24,022 nt of DNA from JBOHER01 sp050701115 (GCA_050701115.1 JBOHER010000092.1:1-24022), one strand, 5' to 3'; positions 15,132 to 23,903 are shown, counted from the stretch's first letter. Translations and numbers: made by a program. The notes: generated from the letters alone by a model not told the origin.

Positions 15132-16248
15132 GCTGTTCGGCAAGACGCTACGCCGCCGTGAACTGCTCGCCCGCGTCGGACGAATGCAGCAGGCGGCCGG
15201 AATTCGTCTGCTAGAGCTCGCCGATGGAAACGAGCGCGGGGTACGCGTCCTCGACGTGCGGACCGGCAGCGGGTTCGGCTTCGAGATCGTTGTCGACAGG
15301 GGCTTCGACGTCGGCCGGTGCGAGATGGCGGGCAAGAGCTTGGCGTGGCAATCACCAACTGGATTCGTCGGCCCTTGGCACGCCGAACACGAGGGGTTCG
15401 GTTTTCACCGCACGTTCGGCGGTGGATTGTTGGTCACTTGCGGACTCGAACACGTTCTGATGCCGGAGGAGGACACGGCCGACCACTACCGCTTCCCGCC
15501 TCAAGAGACGATGTTCTATGGCCTCCACGGCCGCATCTCGAACTCCCCGGGAACGCTACGCGGCTATGGAGAGCGGTGGGATGGGGACGAATGCCTCCTG
15601 TGGGCCGAGGGGGAGGTACGACAGGCGATGGTGTTCGGCGAGGTCCTCACCCTGCACCGTCGTGTCGAGGCGACGGTCGGAGAGTCGCGGCTACGGATCA
15701 CCGACCGCGTGGTCAACGATGGGTGCCACCGGACACCGCACATGATGCTCTATCACGTGAACCTCGGTTGGCCGTTGGTCGACGCAGGTGCCCATTTGTT
15801 GCTGCCAGCGGGTCCGACAAGGGCAGCGGACGGCTCAGGCGGGGATCTGGTCGAGGTACCCGACTACCGGGTCGTCGCCGCTCCTTCTCCTGATTTTGTG
15901 GGGCAGGTCTTCAGCCACGACATGCACGCTGATCCCACCGGGTGGGTCACGGCCGGGGTCGCCAACGAGGCGCTCGGCCTGGCCGCCTACCAGCGCTACC
16001 GGTCAGACACGCTGCCACACCACCAAGTGTGGCGGATGCTGGGCGCAGGCACCTATGTGGTGGCACTCGAGCCGACCACCAACACCCTCGGCGGCCGGCG
16101 CGAGGCCCGTCGTCGCGGCGAGCTCGTCCACCTCGACCCTGGTGAGTCCCGCGCCTACGAGCTGGAACTCGGTGCTGAGCAAGGAGAGGAGGGCATCGCC
16201 CGGCTCACCAATGCGGTCACCGCAATCCTCGACGCGCGGGCCCGGTGA
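15124..16248 (+). CDS. DUF4432 family protein, aldose 1-epimerase (mutarotase)-like
   Basis: A 374-residue protein of the galactose-mutarotase-like beta-sandwich group, in the DUF4432 branch. Recognisable segments are FEIVVDRGFDVGRCE near the N-terminus, GLHGRISNSPG in the middle, a YHVNLGWPL strand and a C-terminal VVALEPTTNTLGGR. Related folds bind pyranoses and exchange anomers through His/Glu or His/Asp pairs; I cannot assign the pair here with certainty. The GTG start overlaps the dehydratase stop by 8 bases. Between an alpha-galactosidase and a beta-anomer-specific dehydrogenase, a mutarotase would link alpha-galactose release to oxidation. Some relatives act on other sugar derivatives, so the role is inferred. 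Confidence 0.85.
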   Translation: MPELFGKTLRRRELLARVGRMQQAAGIRLLELADGNERGVRVLDVRTGSGFGFEIVVDRGFDVGRCEMAGKSLAWQSPTGFVGPWHAEHEGFGFHRTFGGGLLVTCGLEHVLMPEEDTADHYRFPPQETMFYGLHGRISNSPGTLRGYGERWDGDECLLWAEGEVRQAMVFGEVLTLHRRVEATVGESRLRITDRVVNDGCHRTPHMMLYHVNLGWPLVDAGAHLLLPAGPTRAADGSGGDLVEVPDYRVVAAPSPDFVGQVFSHDMHADPTGWVTAGVANEALGLAAYQRYRSDTLPHHQVWRMLGAGTYVVALEPTTNTLGGRREARRRGELVHLDPGESRAYELELGAEQGEEGIARLTNAVTAILDARAR

Positions 16249-17285
16249 TGAACGGATCTGGCGTTCTGTGTGTAGCGCTGATCGGTGCGGGACGAGTCGC
16301 CGCCGCCCACGCGGCAGCCTTCAAGCGCGTGGCCGACGTCGACATACGTGCCATCGCCGACCCTCGCCGCGAAGCTGCCGAGACCCTGGCGCAGTCGCTG
16401 GGGGCCAAGGCGTTCACTGATCACCGTCGGGTCCTGGCCACGCCCGATGTCGACATCGTCGACATCGCGGTTCCGCACGCCTTACACGCCGAGATCGCGT
16501 CCGCGGCACTAGAGGCCGGCAAGCACGTGTTCATGGACAAGCCACTGGCCACGACCGTGGCTGACGGCGAGCGGTTGTGCGACGTTGCAGCAAGCAGCGG
16601 CCGCGTCATGATGATCTGTCACAACTTGCTGTTCCACCCTGTCGTGGCCGCGGCGAAACGCTACGTTGATGCTGGCGTGCTCGGCCGGCCGACGGTCGCC
16701 GACGCATGGTCCTGCGGCTATCTCGACCTGCCACCGTGGGACTTCCGGCGCTCCCAAGAAGCCACCGGTGGCGGCGCCTGGTTCGACGGAGGTCCGCATC
16801 TGCTCTACACGTTGGAGTTTCTGCTCGGACCGATCGACGACGTCGTCTCGCGGCTCGGGCGCGGCCCCAGCCGGATCGGCGGCGAGGACAGTGTCGCGGC
16901 CGCCGTGCGATTCCGCACCGGCGCGTCTGCCACGCTGCGCATCTCCTACGCCGACAACCTTCCCGGTCACGAACAGCCCTGGCCCGCGGGCTGGCGGCTG
17001 GGATTCGAGCTGCGCGGCACCGGCGGCACCTTGTCGCTCACTCTCCTGCCGACGTCGTCGCTGACGATGTACACCGGTCAGGACGCACCGTCCGAACATC
17101 ATGTCGACGGCACCTTCCAGGCGTCCTTCGATGGCGCAATCGCCGAGTTCGTGGCCGCGATCCGGGAGCAGCGAGCACCGATGGTGCCGCTCAGCGCCTC
17201 GCTGCGCACACTGCGCCAGGTCCTGTCCGCCGCCCACGCCGACACACCATCCACGGGAGACGAACGACGTGCACATACCGGGTGA
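16245..17285 (+). CDS. Gfo/Idh/MocA family oxidoreductase
   Basis: A 346-residue NAD(P)-dependent sugar or polyol dehydrogenase. The N-terminal Rossmann domain has LIGAGRVAAAH with GAG at 14-16. The catalytic-lysine motif reads DKPLA (Lys99), where EKP is the usual form. The C-terminal domain has GGGAWFDGGPHLLYTLEFLLG-type text with Asp181 and His185 in the active-site helix. The start overlaps the mutarotase stop by 4 bases (GTGA), and its end overlaps the GH36 start by 17. In this operon it is the only oxidoreductase, so it is the best candidate for oxidising the released aldose at C1, making the lactone for the SMP-30 protein. Oxidation of the glycoside at C3 (as in keto-glycoside routes) is an alternative. 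Confidence 0.9.
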   Translation: MMNGSGVLCVALIGAGRVAAAHAAAFKRVADVDIRAIADPRREAAETLAQSLGAKAFTDHRRVLATPDVDIVDIAVPHALHAEIASAALEAGKHVFMDKPLATTVADGERLCDVAASSGRVMMICHNLLFHPVVAAAKRYVDAGVLGRPTVADAWSCGYLDLPPWDFRRSQEATGGGAWFDGGPHLLYTLEFLLGPIDDVVSRLGRGPSRIGGEDSVAAAVRFRTGASATLRISYADNLPGHEQPWPAGWRLGFELRGTGGTLSLTLLPTSSLTMYTGQDAPSEHHVDGTFQASFDGAIAEFVAAIREQRAPMVPLSASLRTLRQVLSAAHADTPSTGDERRAHTG

Positions 17286-19443
17286 CCAGCCGGACGCGAT
17301 CGTCGCGACGACTTGCGGGGAGCGTCCCGCCTGGCTGCTGCGAACGGCACACAGCTCCATGCTGCTGTCGGTGACCAGCGAGGGCTCGCTTCTGCTCGAC
17401 CATTGGGGCGGCGGCAGCCCAGTCCACGGCGAGAGCTACCTGCCGCCAGCTCCGGTGAACCGGCAGTCTCAGCGACACTTCCTCGATGGCGTGCCGCAGG
17501 CCTACGTGGTCTACGGCGAGCCCGCATTCAAGGAGCCGTGCCTGTGTGTCGCCTATGCCGACGGCGTCCGCGTCGTCCGGCTGACGCTGGCTGGCGATCG
17601 CATAACCGAGCGCAACGGCTCGCCAACCCTCGTGCTCACCCTGACCGACCCCGGCTACGGACTCGTGGTCGAGCATCACTTTGCCGTTTGCCGCGAGCAC
17701 GACGTCATTGCCCGCCATGTGCGACTCGAGAACGCTGGCCAACGCGCGCTGGACGTCGAGCGGGCGGCGTCCGCAGCCCTGGGACTCCCCCCGGGGAAGT
17801 ACGAGGCGTGGACACTGCACGGCCGATGGGGAGCCGAGTTTCAGGTCGAACGGCGTCCGTTGCCGCCGGGAAAGTTCGTGACCGACAGCCGCCGCGGCTT
17901 CACCAGCAACGAGACGAACCCTTGGTTCGCGTTGGCTCGCCAAGGCGACGACAACCGGATCTGGTTCGGTGCCCTGGCATGGAGCGGGAACTGGTCGATG
18001 GTCTTCGAGACCGAGCGCAACGGAGCCCAGCACGTGGTCGCCGGTATCAATCCGTTCGACTTCACCTGGCACCTGGAACCGGGCGAACAGCTCACGACCC
18101 CCGCCCTCGTCTGCGGCTACACCGAAGAAGGACTCTCCGGGGCCAGCCGAATCCTGCACCGTTACCAAGTCGCCGAGGTGCTGCCGGAGAACCAGCGCGA
18201 CACGCCGCGCCCGGTCCACTTCAACTCCTGGTTCAGCACCTACTTCGACGTCGTCGCCGAGCATCAGATCGAGCTAGCTCGGCGGGCGGCCGACCTGGGG
18301 GTCGAGCTATTCGTCATCGATGACGGCTGGTTCGGTCAACGAGACAGCGACCGGGCGGGCCTGGGCGACTGGGTGGCGAACCCGACGAAGTTCCCACGCG
18401 GGCTCACCGAGGTCATCGATGAGGTCCATCGGCTCGGCATGCAGTTCGGTATCTGGGTGGAACCCGAGATGGTCAACGCGGACAGCGATCTCTACCGAAG
18501 CCACCCGGAGTGGATCTTCCACTTTCCCGGCCGCGAGCCCACGCTGGCCCGCAACCAGCTGGTGCTCAACATGGCCCGCAGCGACACCCGGGCACATGTC
18601 CTCGGCCAGCTCCAGCGGCTGCTTCGCGACCACGAAATCGACTTTCTCAAGATCGATCACAACCGCCCCTACACCGAGGCTGGCTGGCCGGACGCACCCC
18701 TCGAACGCCAGCGCGAGGTTTGGGTGCGCCACGTGCGTGGCGTGTACGAGCTCATCGACCAGCTCCGGCGCGAGTTCCCCCACCTACTCGTGGAGACCTG
18801 TGCCGGCGGAGGCGGACGAGTCGACCTCGGCATCCTCGCCCTGACCGACCAGACCTGGGTAAGCGACAACACCGACCCAGCCGACCGGCTGCGCAGCCAG
18901 CACGGATACAGTCTCGTCTACCCGGCCCGCACCATGGTCAACTGGGTCGCCGACAATCCCGACCCGACCACCGGGCGGACCACGCCCCTAGCGTTTCGCT
19001 TCCACGTCGCGATGCAAGGGGTCCTCGGGGTTTCCGCGGACATCGCACGATGGAGCGACGACGAGTGTCGACAGGCGGCCGATCTCATCGCCGACTACAA
19101 ACGGTTCCGCCCAACCATCCAGCAGGGCGACCAGTACTGGCTCGTTCCGCCGAGAGGCTCTGGACCGTGTGCCGTCCAGTACGTCTCCCCGGACCGCCGC
19201 GAGTCGGTCGTGTTCGTCTATCAGGTCAGGGCGAAGGTCGGCCGAGCCGGAACTCTGCTCCGTCTGCAAGGCCTCGACCCACGTCGGTGGTACCGGCGCA
19301 CCTCGGACGGTCTCGAATGCTCGGGAAGCACAGTCATGTCTGCAGGACTACCCATCGTGTTCCCGCCGAGATCCTCCCTCTCGCCGGACGCCGGCGACTG
19401 GCAAAGCGCAGTTGACCATTGGCAGGCCATCGACCGTGAGTGA
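17269..19443 (+). CDS. GH36 family alpha-galactosidase
   Basis: A 724-residue retaining glycoside hydrolase: an N-terminal beta-sandwich (about 1-320), a TIM barrel (about 320-640) and a C-terminal beta domain. The nucleophile is Asp463 in LKIDHNRP and the acid/base is Asp533 in SDNTDPADR. Their 70-residue spacing equals that of Geobacillus AgaA/AgaB. NSWFSTYFD, DDGWFGQRD and WVEPEMVN are the other barrel signatures. The nucleophile strand usually reads KWDMNR or KWDHNR; here Trp is Ile, which may alter the -1 subsite. No signal peptide is seen, so it acts in the cytoplasm on an imported galactoside. The GTG at 17269 has GGGAGA 8 bases upstream and fits the family N-terminus. Confidence 0.95.
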   Translation: MHIPGDQPDAIVATTCGERPAWLLRTAHSSMLLSVTSEGSLLLDHWGGGSPVHGESYLPPAPVNRQSQRHFLDGVPQAYVVYGEPAFKEPCLCVAYADGVRVVRLTLAGDRITERNGSPTLVLTLTDPGYGLVVEHHFAVCREHDVIARHVRLENAGQRALDVERAASAALGLPPGKYEAWTLHGRWGAEFQVERRPLPPGKFVTDSRRGFTSNETNPWFALARQGDDNRIWFGALAWSGNWSMVFETERNGAQHVVAGINPFDFTWHLEPGEQLTTPALVCGYTEEGLSGASRILHRYQVAEVLPENQRDTPRPVHFNSWFSTYFDVVAEHQIELARRAADLGVELFVIDDGWFGQRDSDRAGLGDWVANPTKFPRGLTEVIDEVHRLGMQFGIWVEPEMVNADSDLYRSHPEWIFHFPGREPTLARNQLVLNMARSDTRAHVLGQLQRLLRDHEIDFLKIDHNRPYTEAGWPDAPLERQREVWVRHVRGVYELIDQLRREFPHLLVETCAGGGGRVDLGILALTDQTWVSDNTDPADRLRSQHGYSLVYPARTMVNWVADNPDPTTGRTTPLAFRFHVAMQGVLGVSADIARWSDDECRQAADLIADYKRFRPTIQQGDQYWLVPPRGSGPCAVQYVSPDRRESVVFVYQVRAKVGRAGTLLRLQGLDPRRWYRRTSDGLECSGSTVMSAGLPIVFPPRSSLSPDAGDWQSAVDHWQAIDRE

Positions 19444-20413
19444 GCAGCGCCCCGCCTATAGGCGTCTGGTCGGATTCGGCGAAGCCATGCTGCGGCTCAC
19501 CACATCCACCGGTGAGACCCTGGAGACCACCAGCGAGCTGCACACCTCGGTCGGTGGTGCCGAGCTCAACGGCTTGATCGCCGCGACCCGCAGCGGGATG
19601 CCGTCCACATGGGTCACTTCGCTGCCCGACAATCCGCTCGGCCGCATCGTTCTCCGCCACACCCGGGCAAACGGCGTCGACCTGGTGGCGGCCGCACCCA
19701 AGGGCCCTCGTCGGGCCCGGCTTGGTCTGTACTTCGTCGAGATGGCGCCACCACCGCGGCCGACGCGCATCACCTACGACCGGTCCGCATCGGCGTTCGC
19801 CCGCCTCGATCCCCATGCCATCAACTGGCACGAGCTGCTCGACGCGGAAACATGCCTGTATATCACCGGCATCACCCCGCCTCTGGGCGACGGACCGCGC
19901 CAAGCCACAGACGACGCAATCAGGACAGCTCGCCAGGTCGGTGCCACAGTGGCCCTCGATGTCAACTACCGCTCCGACATCTGGTCACGCAAGGAGGCGG
20001 GCTCCTGGCTGATCTCGGTCCTCCCCGATATCGACATCCTCTCGGCAGGCGCCGCCGACCTCAAAGCCGCCGGACTGAGCGGCGACGACCCACTCGGCGA
20101 GGCGGTGAACCGCTTCGGGATTTACGCCGCGGTTACGACGACGAAGCACCGCCTCGACGGATCAGAGGAGATCGACCTATCGATCACGACGCCCACCGGC
20201 GAGCAGCGGGCGACGGCCAAGACAGGGGTGGTCGACCCGATCGGAGCCGGTGACGCCCTGTTTGGCACCCTCCTCGCCCTCCTGCCGACCACCGACCTGG
20301 CCACGGCGACCAACCGGGCACTGGGCGCCGCGGTCACGTGCTACGGCCTGTTTGGCGATGCACTCGTCGCTGACCCATGGGATGCCACGCAGACACGAGG
20401 CGTGATCCGATGA
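19436..20413 (+). CDS. PfkB-family sugar kinase, probable 2-keto-3-deoxy-sugar-acid kinase
   Basis: A 325-residue ribokinase-fold enzyme. Family marks are VGFGEAMLRLT near the N-terminus (KDG kinases start this way), GGAELNG, DVNYRSDIWS, and the anion-hole and catalytic motif DPIGAGDALFG with Asp273. KDG kinases phosphorylate 2-keto-3-deoxygluconate or -galactonate at C6; the DVNYR..W segment and the pairing with a KDPG-type aldolase support that use. The GTG start lies 8 bases inside the end of the GH36 gene, and its stop overlaps the aldolase start by 4 bases, so the three are coupled. Another PfkB sugar kinase role is possible but less economical here. Confidence 0.92.
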   Translation: MSEQRPAYRRLVGFGEAMLRLTTSTGETLETTSELHTSVGGAELNGLIAATRSGMPSTWVTSLPDNPLGRIVLRHTRANGVDLVAAAPKGPRRARLGLYFVEMAPPPRPTRITYDRSASAFARLDPHAINWHELLDAETCLYITGITPPLGDGPRQATDDAIRTARQVGATVALDVNYRSDIWSRKEAGSWLISVLPDIDILSAGAADLKAAGLSGDDPLGEAVNRFGIYAAVTTTKHRLDGSEEIDLSITTPTGEQRATAKTGVVDPIGAGDALFGTLLALLPTTDLATATNRALGAAVTCYGLFGDALVADPWDATQTRGVIR

Positions 20414-21009
20414 CTCTGGCTGCCCAGCTCGAACAGGCCCGGGTACTGGCCATACTGCGCCGGCCGGACATTGGCACCCAGGTACTCACCTTGGTCAAGC
20501 ATCTCTACAACGCAGGCGTGCGCGCCGTCGAGATCACCCAAGACCAACCCGATTCGCTCGCCGCTGTCGAGGAGCTGACCGCGGCAGCACCTCCCGATCT
20601 CATCGTCGGGGCCGGGACGGTGATGACCACCGACCAGCTCGACGCCGTCATGATGGCCGGCGCTCAGTTCGCGGTCTGCCCCCATCTTGACCTTCAGCTG
20701 GTCGATCACGGTGCGGCCCGAGGCCTACCGGTCATCCCAGGCGTCACCACCGCCACCGAAGTGGTCACCGCCCGGACCTCCGGAGTTCAGGTCCTAAAGC
20801 TGTTCCCCGCGGGACCGCTCGGCCCAAACTATCTCAAGACGCTCCGCGGACCGTTTCCCCACGTTGCCTTCCTGCCCACCGGCGGCATCCAAGTCGACAG
20901 CATCCCCGCATGGATCGAGGCAGGCGCGCTCTGCGTCGGCGTCGGCAGCGGCCTGTTCGGCCCCAACGGCGTCCACCCCCGCCTCGCAGCCCTACTCGAT
21001 CGTGGCTAG
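20410..21009 (+). CDS. KDPG/KDPGal-type class I aldolase
   Basis: A 199-residue TIM-barrel aldolase that forms a Schiff base with pyruvate: Lys130 in LKLFPAGPLG. Other family features are Glu41 in AVEITQDQP, GAGTV, CPHLD, IPGVTTATE and LPTGGI. In E. coli Eda the glutamate is followed four places later by an arginine (Arg49) that binds the substrate; here that place is Asp45. DgoA, the KDPGal aldolase, also lacks an arginine there, which mildly favours a galactonate-type substrate. It would split 2-keto-3-deoxy-6-phospho-galactonate or -gluconate into pyruvate and glyceraldehyde 3-phosphate. It is the last gene of the operon; no clear terminator follows. Confidence 0.93.
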   Translation: MTLAAQLEQARVLAILRRPDIGTQVLTLVKHLYNAGVRAVEITQDQPDSLAAVEELTAAAPPDLIVGAGTVMTTDQLDAVMMAGAQFAVCPHLDLQLVDHGAARGLPVIPGVTTATEVVTARTSGVQVLKLFPAGPLGPNYLKTLRGPFPHVAFLPTGGIQVDSIPAWIEAGALCVGVGSGLFGPNGVHPRLAALLDRG

Positions 21010-21029
21010 AGGTGAATGACCGACCGACC

Positions 21030-21250
21030 CGCGTGACAACGTTCATCACGTCGATCGATGCCAACTCAGGCCCGACGAGGACGCCAACGTCGAGGTCACG
21101 CCAGCACATCAACCCGGACACGTAGCTCCCCACGCCGGCTTCGGCGAGGTCGCCCTCGATGGTCGAGTCCCTGAAGCCCTACTGGCTTGCGAGGTTGGCG
21201 GCAGCGGTGACGACGGCGGGGACGAGCTCTTCGGCGATGGCAACAGTTGG
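21030..21250 (-). pseudogene. Remnant of a nucleotidyltransferase-like gene
   Basis: Read leftward from about 21250, one frame gives AEELVPAVVTAAANLASQ, then a TAG stop (21179-21181), then GFRDSTIEGDLAEAGVGSY and, further on, CWRDLDVGVLVGPE. The GS...DLD pattern is that of the nucleotidyltransferase fold (GS-x9/10-DxD). The stop falls where a single base change from a tyrosine codon would give continuous protein. There is no start codon with a ribosome-binding site, and the rest of the gene is missing where the aldolase gene ends. I take it as a relic, cut off by whatever joined the operon end to this DNA. The family call is by motif only. Confidence 0.5.
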
Positions 21251-21263
21251 GAAGAGAGAAGCG

Positions 21264-21965
21264 ATGCGCGGCAACGCTGAGGACCGAAAGATCGATCCAC
21301 GGATCTGGGACGCCGCAATCAAGCTGTTCGCCTCCAAGGGGTTCGCCGCCACTGGCATCCGCGAGATCGCAGACGAGGCAGGGTTGTCGGTGTCTGCGAT
21401 GTACTACTACGTCGACAACAAAGAGGACCTCTTGCTCAAGATCATGCGCGATGCGCAACAGCGCCTCGTCGAAGCGGGTCGTCTCGTCGCGGCACAGTTC
21501 TCCGAACCAGCTGCCGGTCTAGCCGCGCTCGTCCAGCTCCACGTCGTGATCTATGCACAATCACCGCTCGAAGCGCGCGTGGTCGACTCCGAGCTTCGCG
21601 CCTTGGGTGACAAGAGCCGGCGCGAGACGGTGGTGCTCCGTGACAACTACGAGAGTCTCTGGAACGACGTGCTCGAACGAGGACTCGACGGCGGCGTCTT
21701 CACCTTTCGAGATCTGCGGGCAACGCGGCTCGCACTCCTGGAGATGTGCACCGGCGTGTCGGCGTGGTTCTCGCCCGACGGACCGCTCGGGGTCGCCGAG
21801 CTCGCCCACGAGTTCGCAGACCTCGCGCTGGCGCTGGTCCGTGCCTCGAGTGATACCGGGCCGATCATGTCCAGCGAGCTTGATCTGCCTTCGATCGACT
21901 GGTACATCGCCGCCTTCGCCGGCCAGACCGCCCCGGCACCCGAGGCCGCGCATGCTACGAGTTGA
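21264..21965 (+). CDS. TetR/AcrR family transcriptional regulator
   Basis: A 233-residue regulator. The N-terminal TetR helix-turn-helix covers about 9-60, with AAIKLFASKGFAATGIREIA and SAMYYYVDNKEDLL. The C-terminal helical domain, with its LRALGDKSRRETVVLRDNYE segment, resembles KstR2-type regulators of cholesterol and acyl-CoA catabolism, so the ligand may be an acyl-CoA. The ATG at 21264 follows GAAGAGAGAAG; an earlier in-frame ATG at 21237 lacks a clear site. It points the same way as the sugar operon but lies 254 bases downstream across a gene remnant, so control of the sugar genes is unlikely. Its target is not evident in the window. Confidence 0.9.
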   Translation: MRGNAEDRKIDPRIWDAAIKLFASKGFAATGIREIADEAGLSVSAMYYYVDNKEDLLLKIMRDAQQRLVEAGRLVAAQFSEPAAGLAALVQLHVVIYAQSPLEARVVDSELRALGDKSRRETVVLRDNYESLWNDVLERGLDGGVFTFRDLRATRLALLEMCTGVSAWFSPDGPLGVAELAHEFADLALALVRASSDTGPIMSSELDLPSIDWYIAAFAGQTAPAPEAAHATS

Positions 21966-22641
21966 TCGCGCCGGCCGGAAACAGGAACACCCCCCAACTC
22001 ATGGCTGGCTCCCGGGACGGTTGTTTCGGTCGTAGTCGATGCGGGCCTGCCGTGCATCGCGAAGCCCGATCATGCGGGTACAACCGAGCTCGGCTGAACC
22101 GACGGCGTCGTGGCCGTCATCGCCGCCGAACTGGTCGAGCGCATCCGCGACCTGACCGTGCGCTGCACAGCTACGGTCGGCCAGAGTCGCAACGAGATCC
22201 GACGGACCGCCGCCTCGGTACTCCCACCGATTCAGCGCTGTTCGACCGACAAATGCTTGATGGCGGTGGACGACGGCGTCAGGAATCCCCGTCGCTCGTT
22301 GGCGTATCGACCCTTTGGCGGAGGGAAATATGCTGCGGTCGGTGACCCGTGACGCTCCAGTCGCGGCGATCTGGCGGCGTCGATCTTGATGCGCACCGCC
22401 ATGCCGATCTGGCGTGACGCCGCCGACCGCGACGACGTCGTTCGGGCGTGCGGTTCTGGAACGTGCCGAGCGCTACCACAGCGAGGCGTACACAGCCGCG
22501 CTGCAGCTGCGCGAAATGCCGGTCGGCTCCGGCATTACGTCGTCGATGGCGTCAACTGAGCAACCAAGGGTCGCGATTATTCGGGTGACACGTCACGAGC
22601 GGTCGGTGAAGATCTCTCCTCACCCCCAAAGAGGAGAAGCC
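21966..22641. other. 676 bases without a recognisable gene
   Basis: Open frames of 60 to 130 codons exist here on the plus strand (for example from 22110), but none shows family motifs or a good ribosome-binding site. The segment may be a worn-out gene and spacer. The last 20 bases hold the ribosome-binding site of the acetyltransferase gene. Confidence 0.35.
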
Positions 22642-23550
22642 ATGGCTGCCATGAGCGAGTTGACCGTGACGGAAGAGGCGATGGCGATCGCGATTCGTGC
22701 CATCGAGCCCGCCGACAGCGAAGCGTGTGCCCGAATCGCGTACGAGGCGTTCGCACGGATTCATGACTACCACCGGTTCCCGCGCGACTTCCCAACACTC
22801 GAAGCAGCGGTGCAGCTCATCAGCAACTTCATCGCCCATCCCGCGATCTGGGGTGTGGTCGCCGAAGCCGATGGACGGATCGTCGGCTCCAACTTTCTCG
22901 ACGAGCGCGGGTCGGTCACCGGGGTGGGGCCGATCACGGTGGATCCCGACGCACAGGGACACGGCGTCGGCCGCCGCTTGATGGAGGCGGTCATCGAGCG
23001 CGGCGCCGGCGCGCGGGGCGTACGCCTGTTGCAGGACTCGTTCAACATGCAGTCGCTTTCGCTGTATGCGTCGCTCGGCTTCGAGGCCAAAGAGCCGGCG
23101 GTCGTGATGACCGGGACGCCGCGCAGTGCTCGTCCCGTCGGCATCGAGGTCCGTCCTCTCGAGGAGGGCGATCTCGAGCGCTGCGAGCGGCTCTGCCTCA
23201 GGGTCCATGGCTTCGAGCGAACGAACGAGCTGCGCGACGCGATCGAGATCCCGATGTTCTCGCCGCACGTCGCGGTCCGTGACGGCCGGGTCACCGCCTA
23301 CGCCACGACGCTGACGTTCTTCCCTGCCGCGTGTGCCGTCGCCGAAACGGAGGACGACATGTGCGCCTTGATCGCAGGCGCTCTCGCGACCGGTGACGAG
23401 CCGGCGTCCTTCCTGCTACCGACCCGGCAGGCCGGTCTGTTCCGGTGGTGCCTCGGCGAGGGGTTGCGGGCCGTGAAGCCGATGACCTACATGTCCCTCG
23501 GCGAGTACGAGGAACCCGACGGCTGTTGGATCCCCTCTGTGCTCTACTGA
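22642..23550 (+). CDS. GNAT family N-acetyltransferase with two GNAT-like domains
   Basis: A 302-residue protein with a clear N-terminal GNAT domain (about 15-155): IRAIEPADSEACARIAYEAF, the strand GVGPITVDPDAQG, the acetyl-CoA loop QGHGVGRRLM, and NMQSLSLYASLGFE at the end. A second, weaker GNAT-like half (about 160-300) begins with GIEVRPLEEGDLERCERLC. Such double-GNAT proteins acetylate small amines or act in resistance or metabolism, but the substrate cannot be deduced. The ATG at 22642 is chosen because AGGAG lies 5 bases upstream; a second ATG at 22651 is close by. It is a single gene with no link to the sugar operons. Confidence 0.88.
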   Translation: MAAMSELTVTEEAMAIAIRAIEPADSEACARIAYEAFARIHDYHRFPRDFPTLEAAVQLISNFIAHPAIWGVVAEADGRIVGSNFLDERGSVTGVGPITVDPDAQGHGVGRRLMEAVIERGAGARGVRLLQDSFNMQSLSLYASLGFEAKEPAVVMTGTPRSARPVGIEVRPLEEGDLERCERLCLRVHGFERTNELRDAIEIPMFSPHVAVRDGRVTAYATTLTFFPAACAVAETEDDMCALIAGALATGDEPASFLLPTRQAGLFRWCLGEGLRAVKPMTYMSLGEYEEPDGCWIPSVLY

Positions 23551-23903
23551 TCCGAACCGGCCTGCATACGTTGCGTTCTTGGCGCAAGACGTTGCGGATT
23601 TCGCACTGATCGGCATCCGGAGTGCGTTCCGACGTTTCAGGTGATGCCCACTGAGAGCGGATGAGCGGAATCGGTCCCCGCAGCATGCCGCGTACGGTGA
23701 GCCCGAGGTGAGGTGCTGCGGCGGTGCTTCGGGCACGTACTTATGGCTTGCGCGGATAGGTGCGGGTCTGGCCGTCTGGCGGTGGCAGTTGCCGGCTCTC
23801 GAGGATGGGGGCGGGTATCGCCACTGGTCGCGCCCCGCGGTGTCGACGAACTGTGCGGTCTTCGCCTCTTTCCTCAATCTGGGCGGCGATCGCGTCGGCC
23901 GAG
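23551..23903. other. 353 bases between acetyltransferase and transposase ends
   Basis: No gene is recognised. Just after the acetyltransferase stop, TTGCG and CGCAA (within about 23570-23590) can form a small hairpin, and ACGTTGCG occurs twice nearby. The right part should contain one end of the IS30-type element whose transposase stops at 23904, but I cannot place the terminal inverted repeat without the other end. Confidence 0.3.

Noticed and set aside
17101..17268. Upstream extension of the GH36 protein
   Set aside because: It would overlap the Gfo/Idh/MocA gene by 185 bases and reads as an out-of-frame translation; GTG 17269 has a good ribosome-binding site.
21034..21044. GTGACAACGTT as a fourth copy of the shared operator element
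   Set aside because: It lies inside the relic gene, 230 bases from the next start codon, and the 7-base core is expected a few times by chance in a window of this size.
23700..23903. Possible tail of another transposase upstream of the IS30 end
   Set aside because: Basic, proline-rich frames on the minus strand looked transposase-like but no segment matched a family well enough to name.
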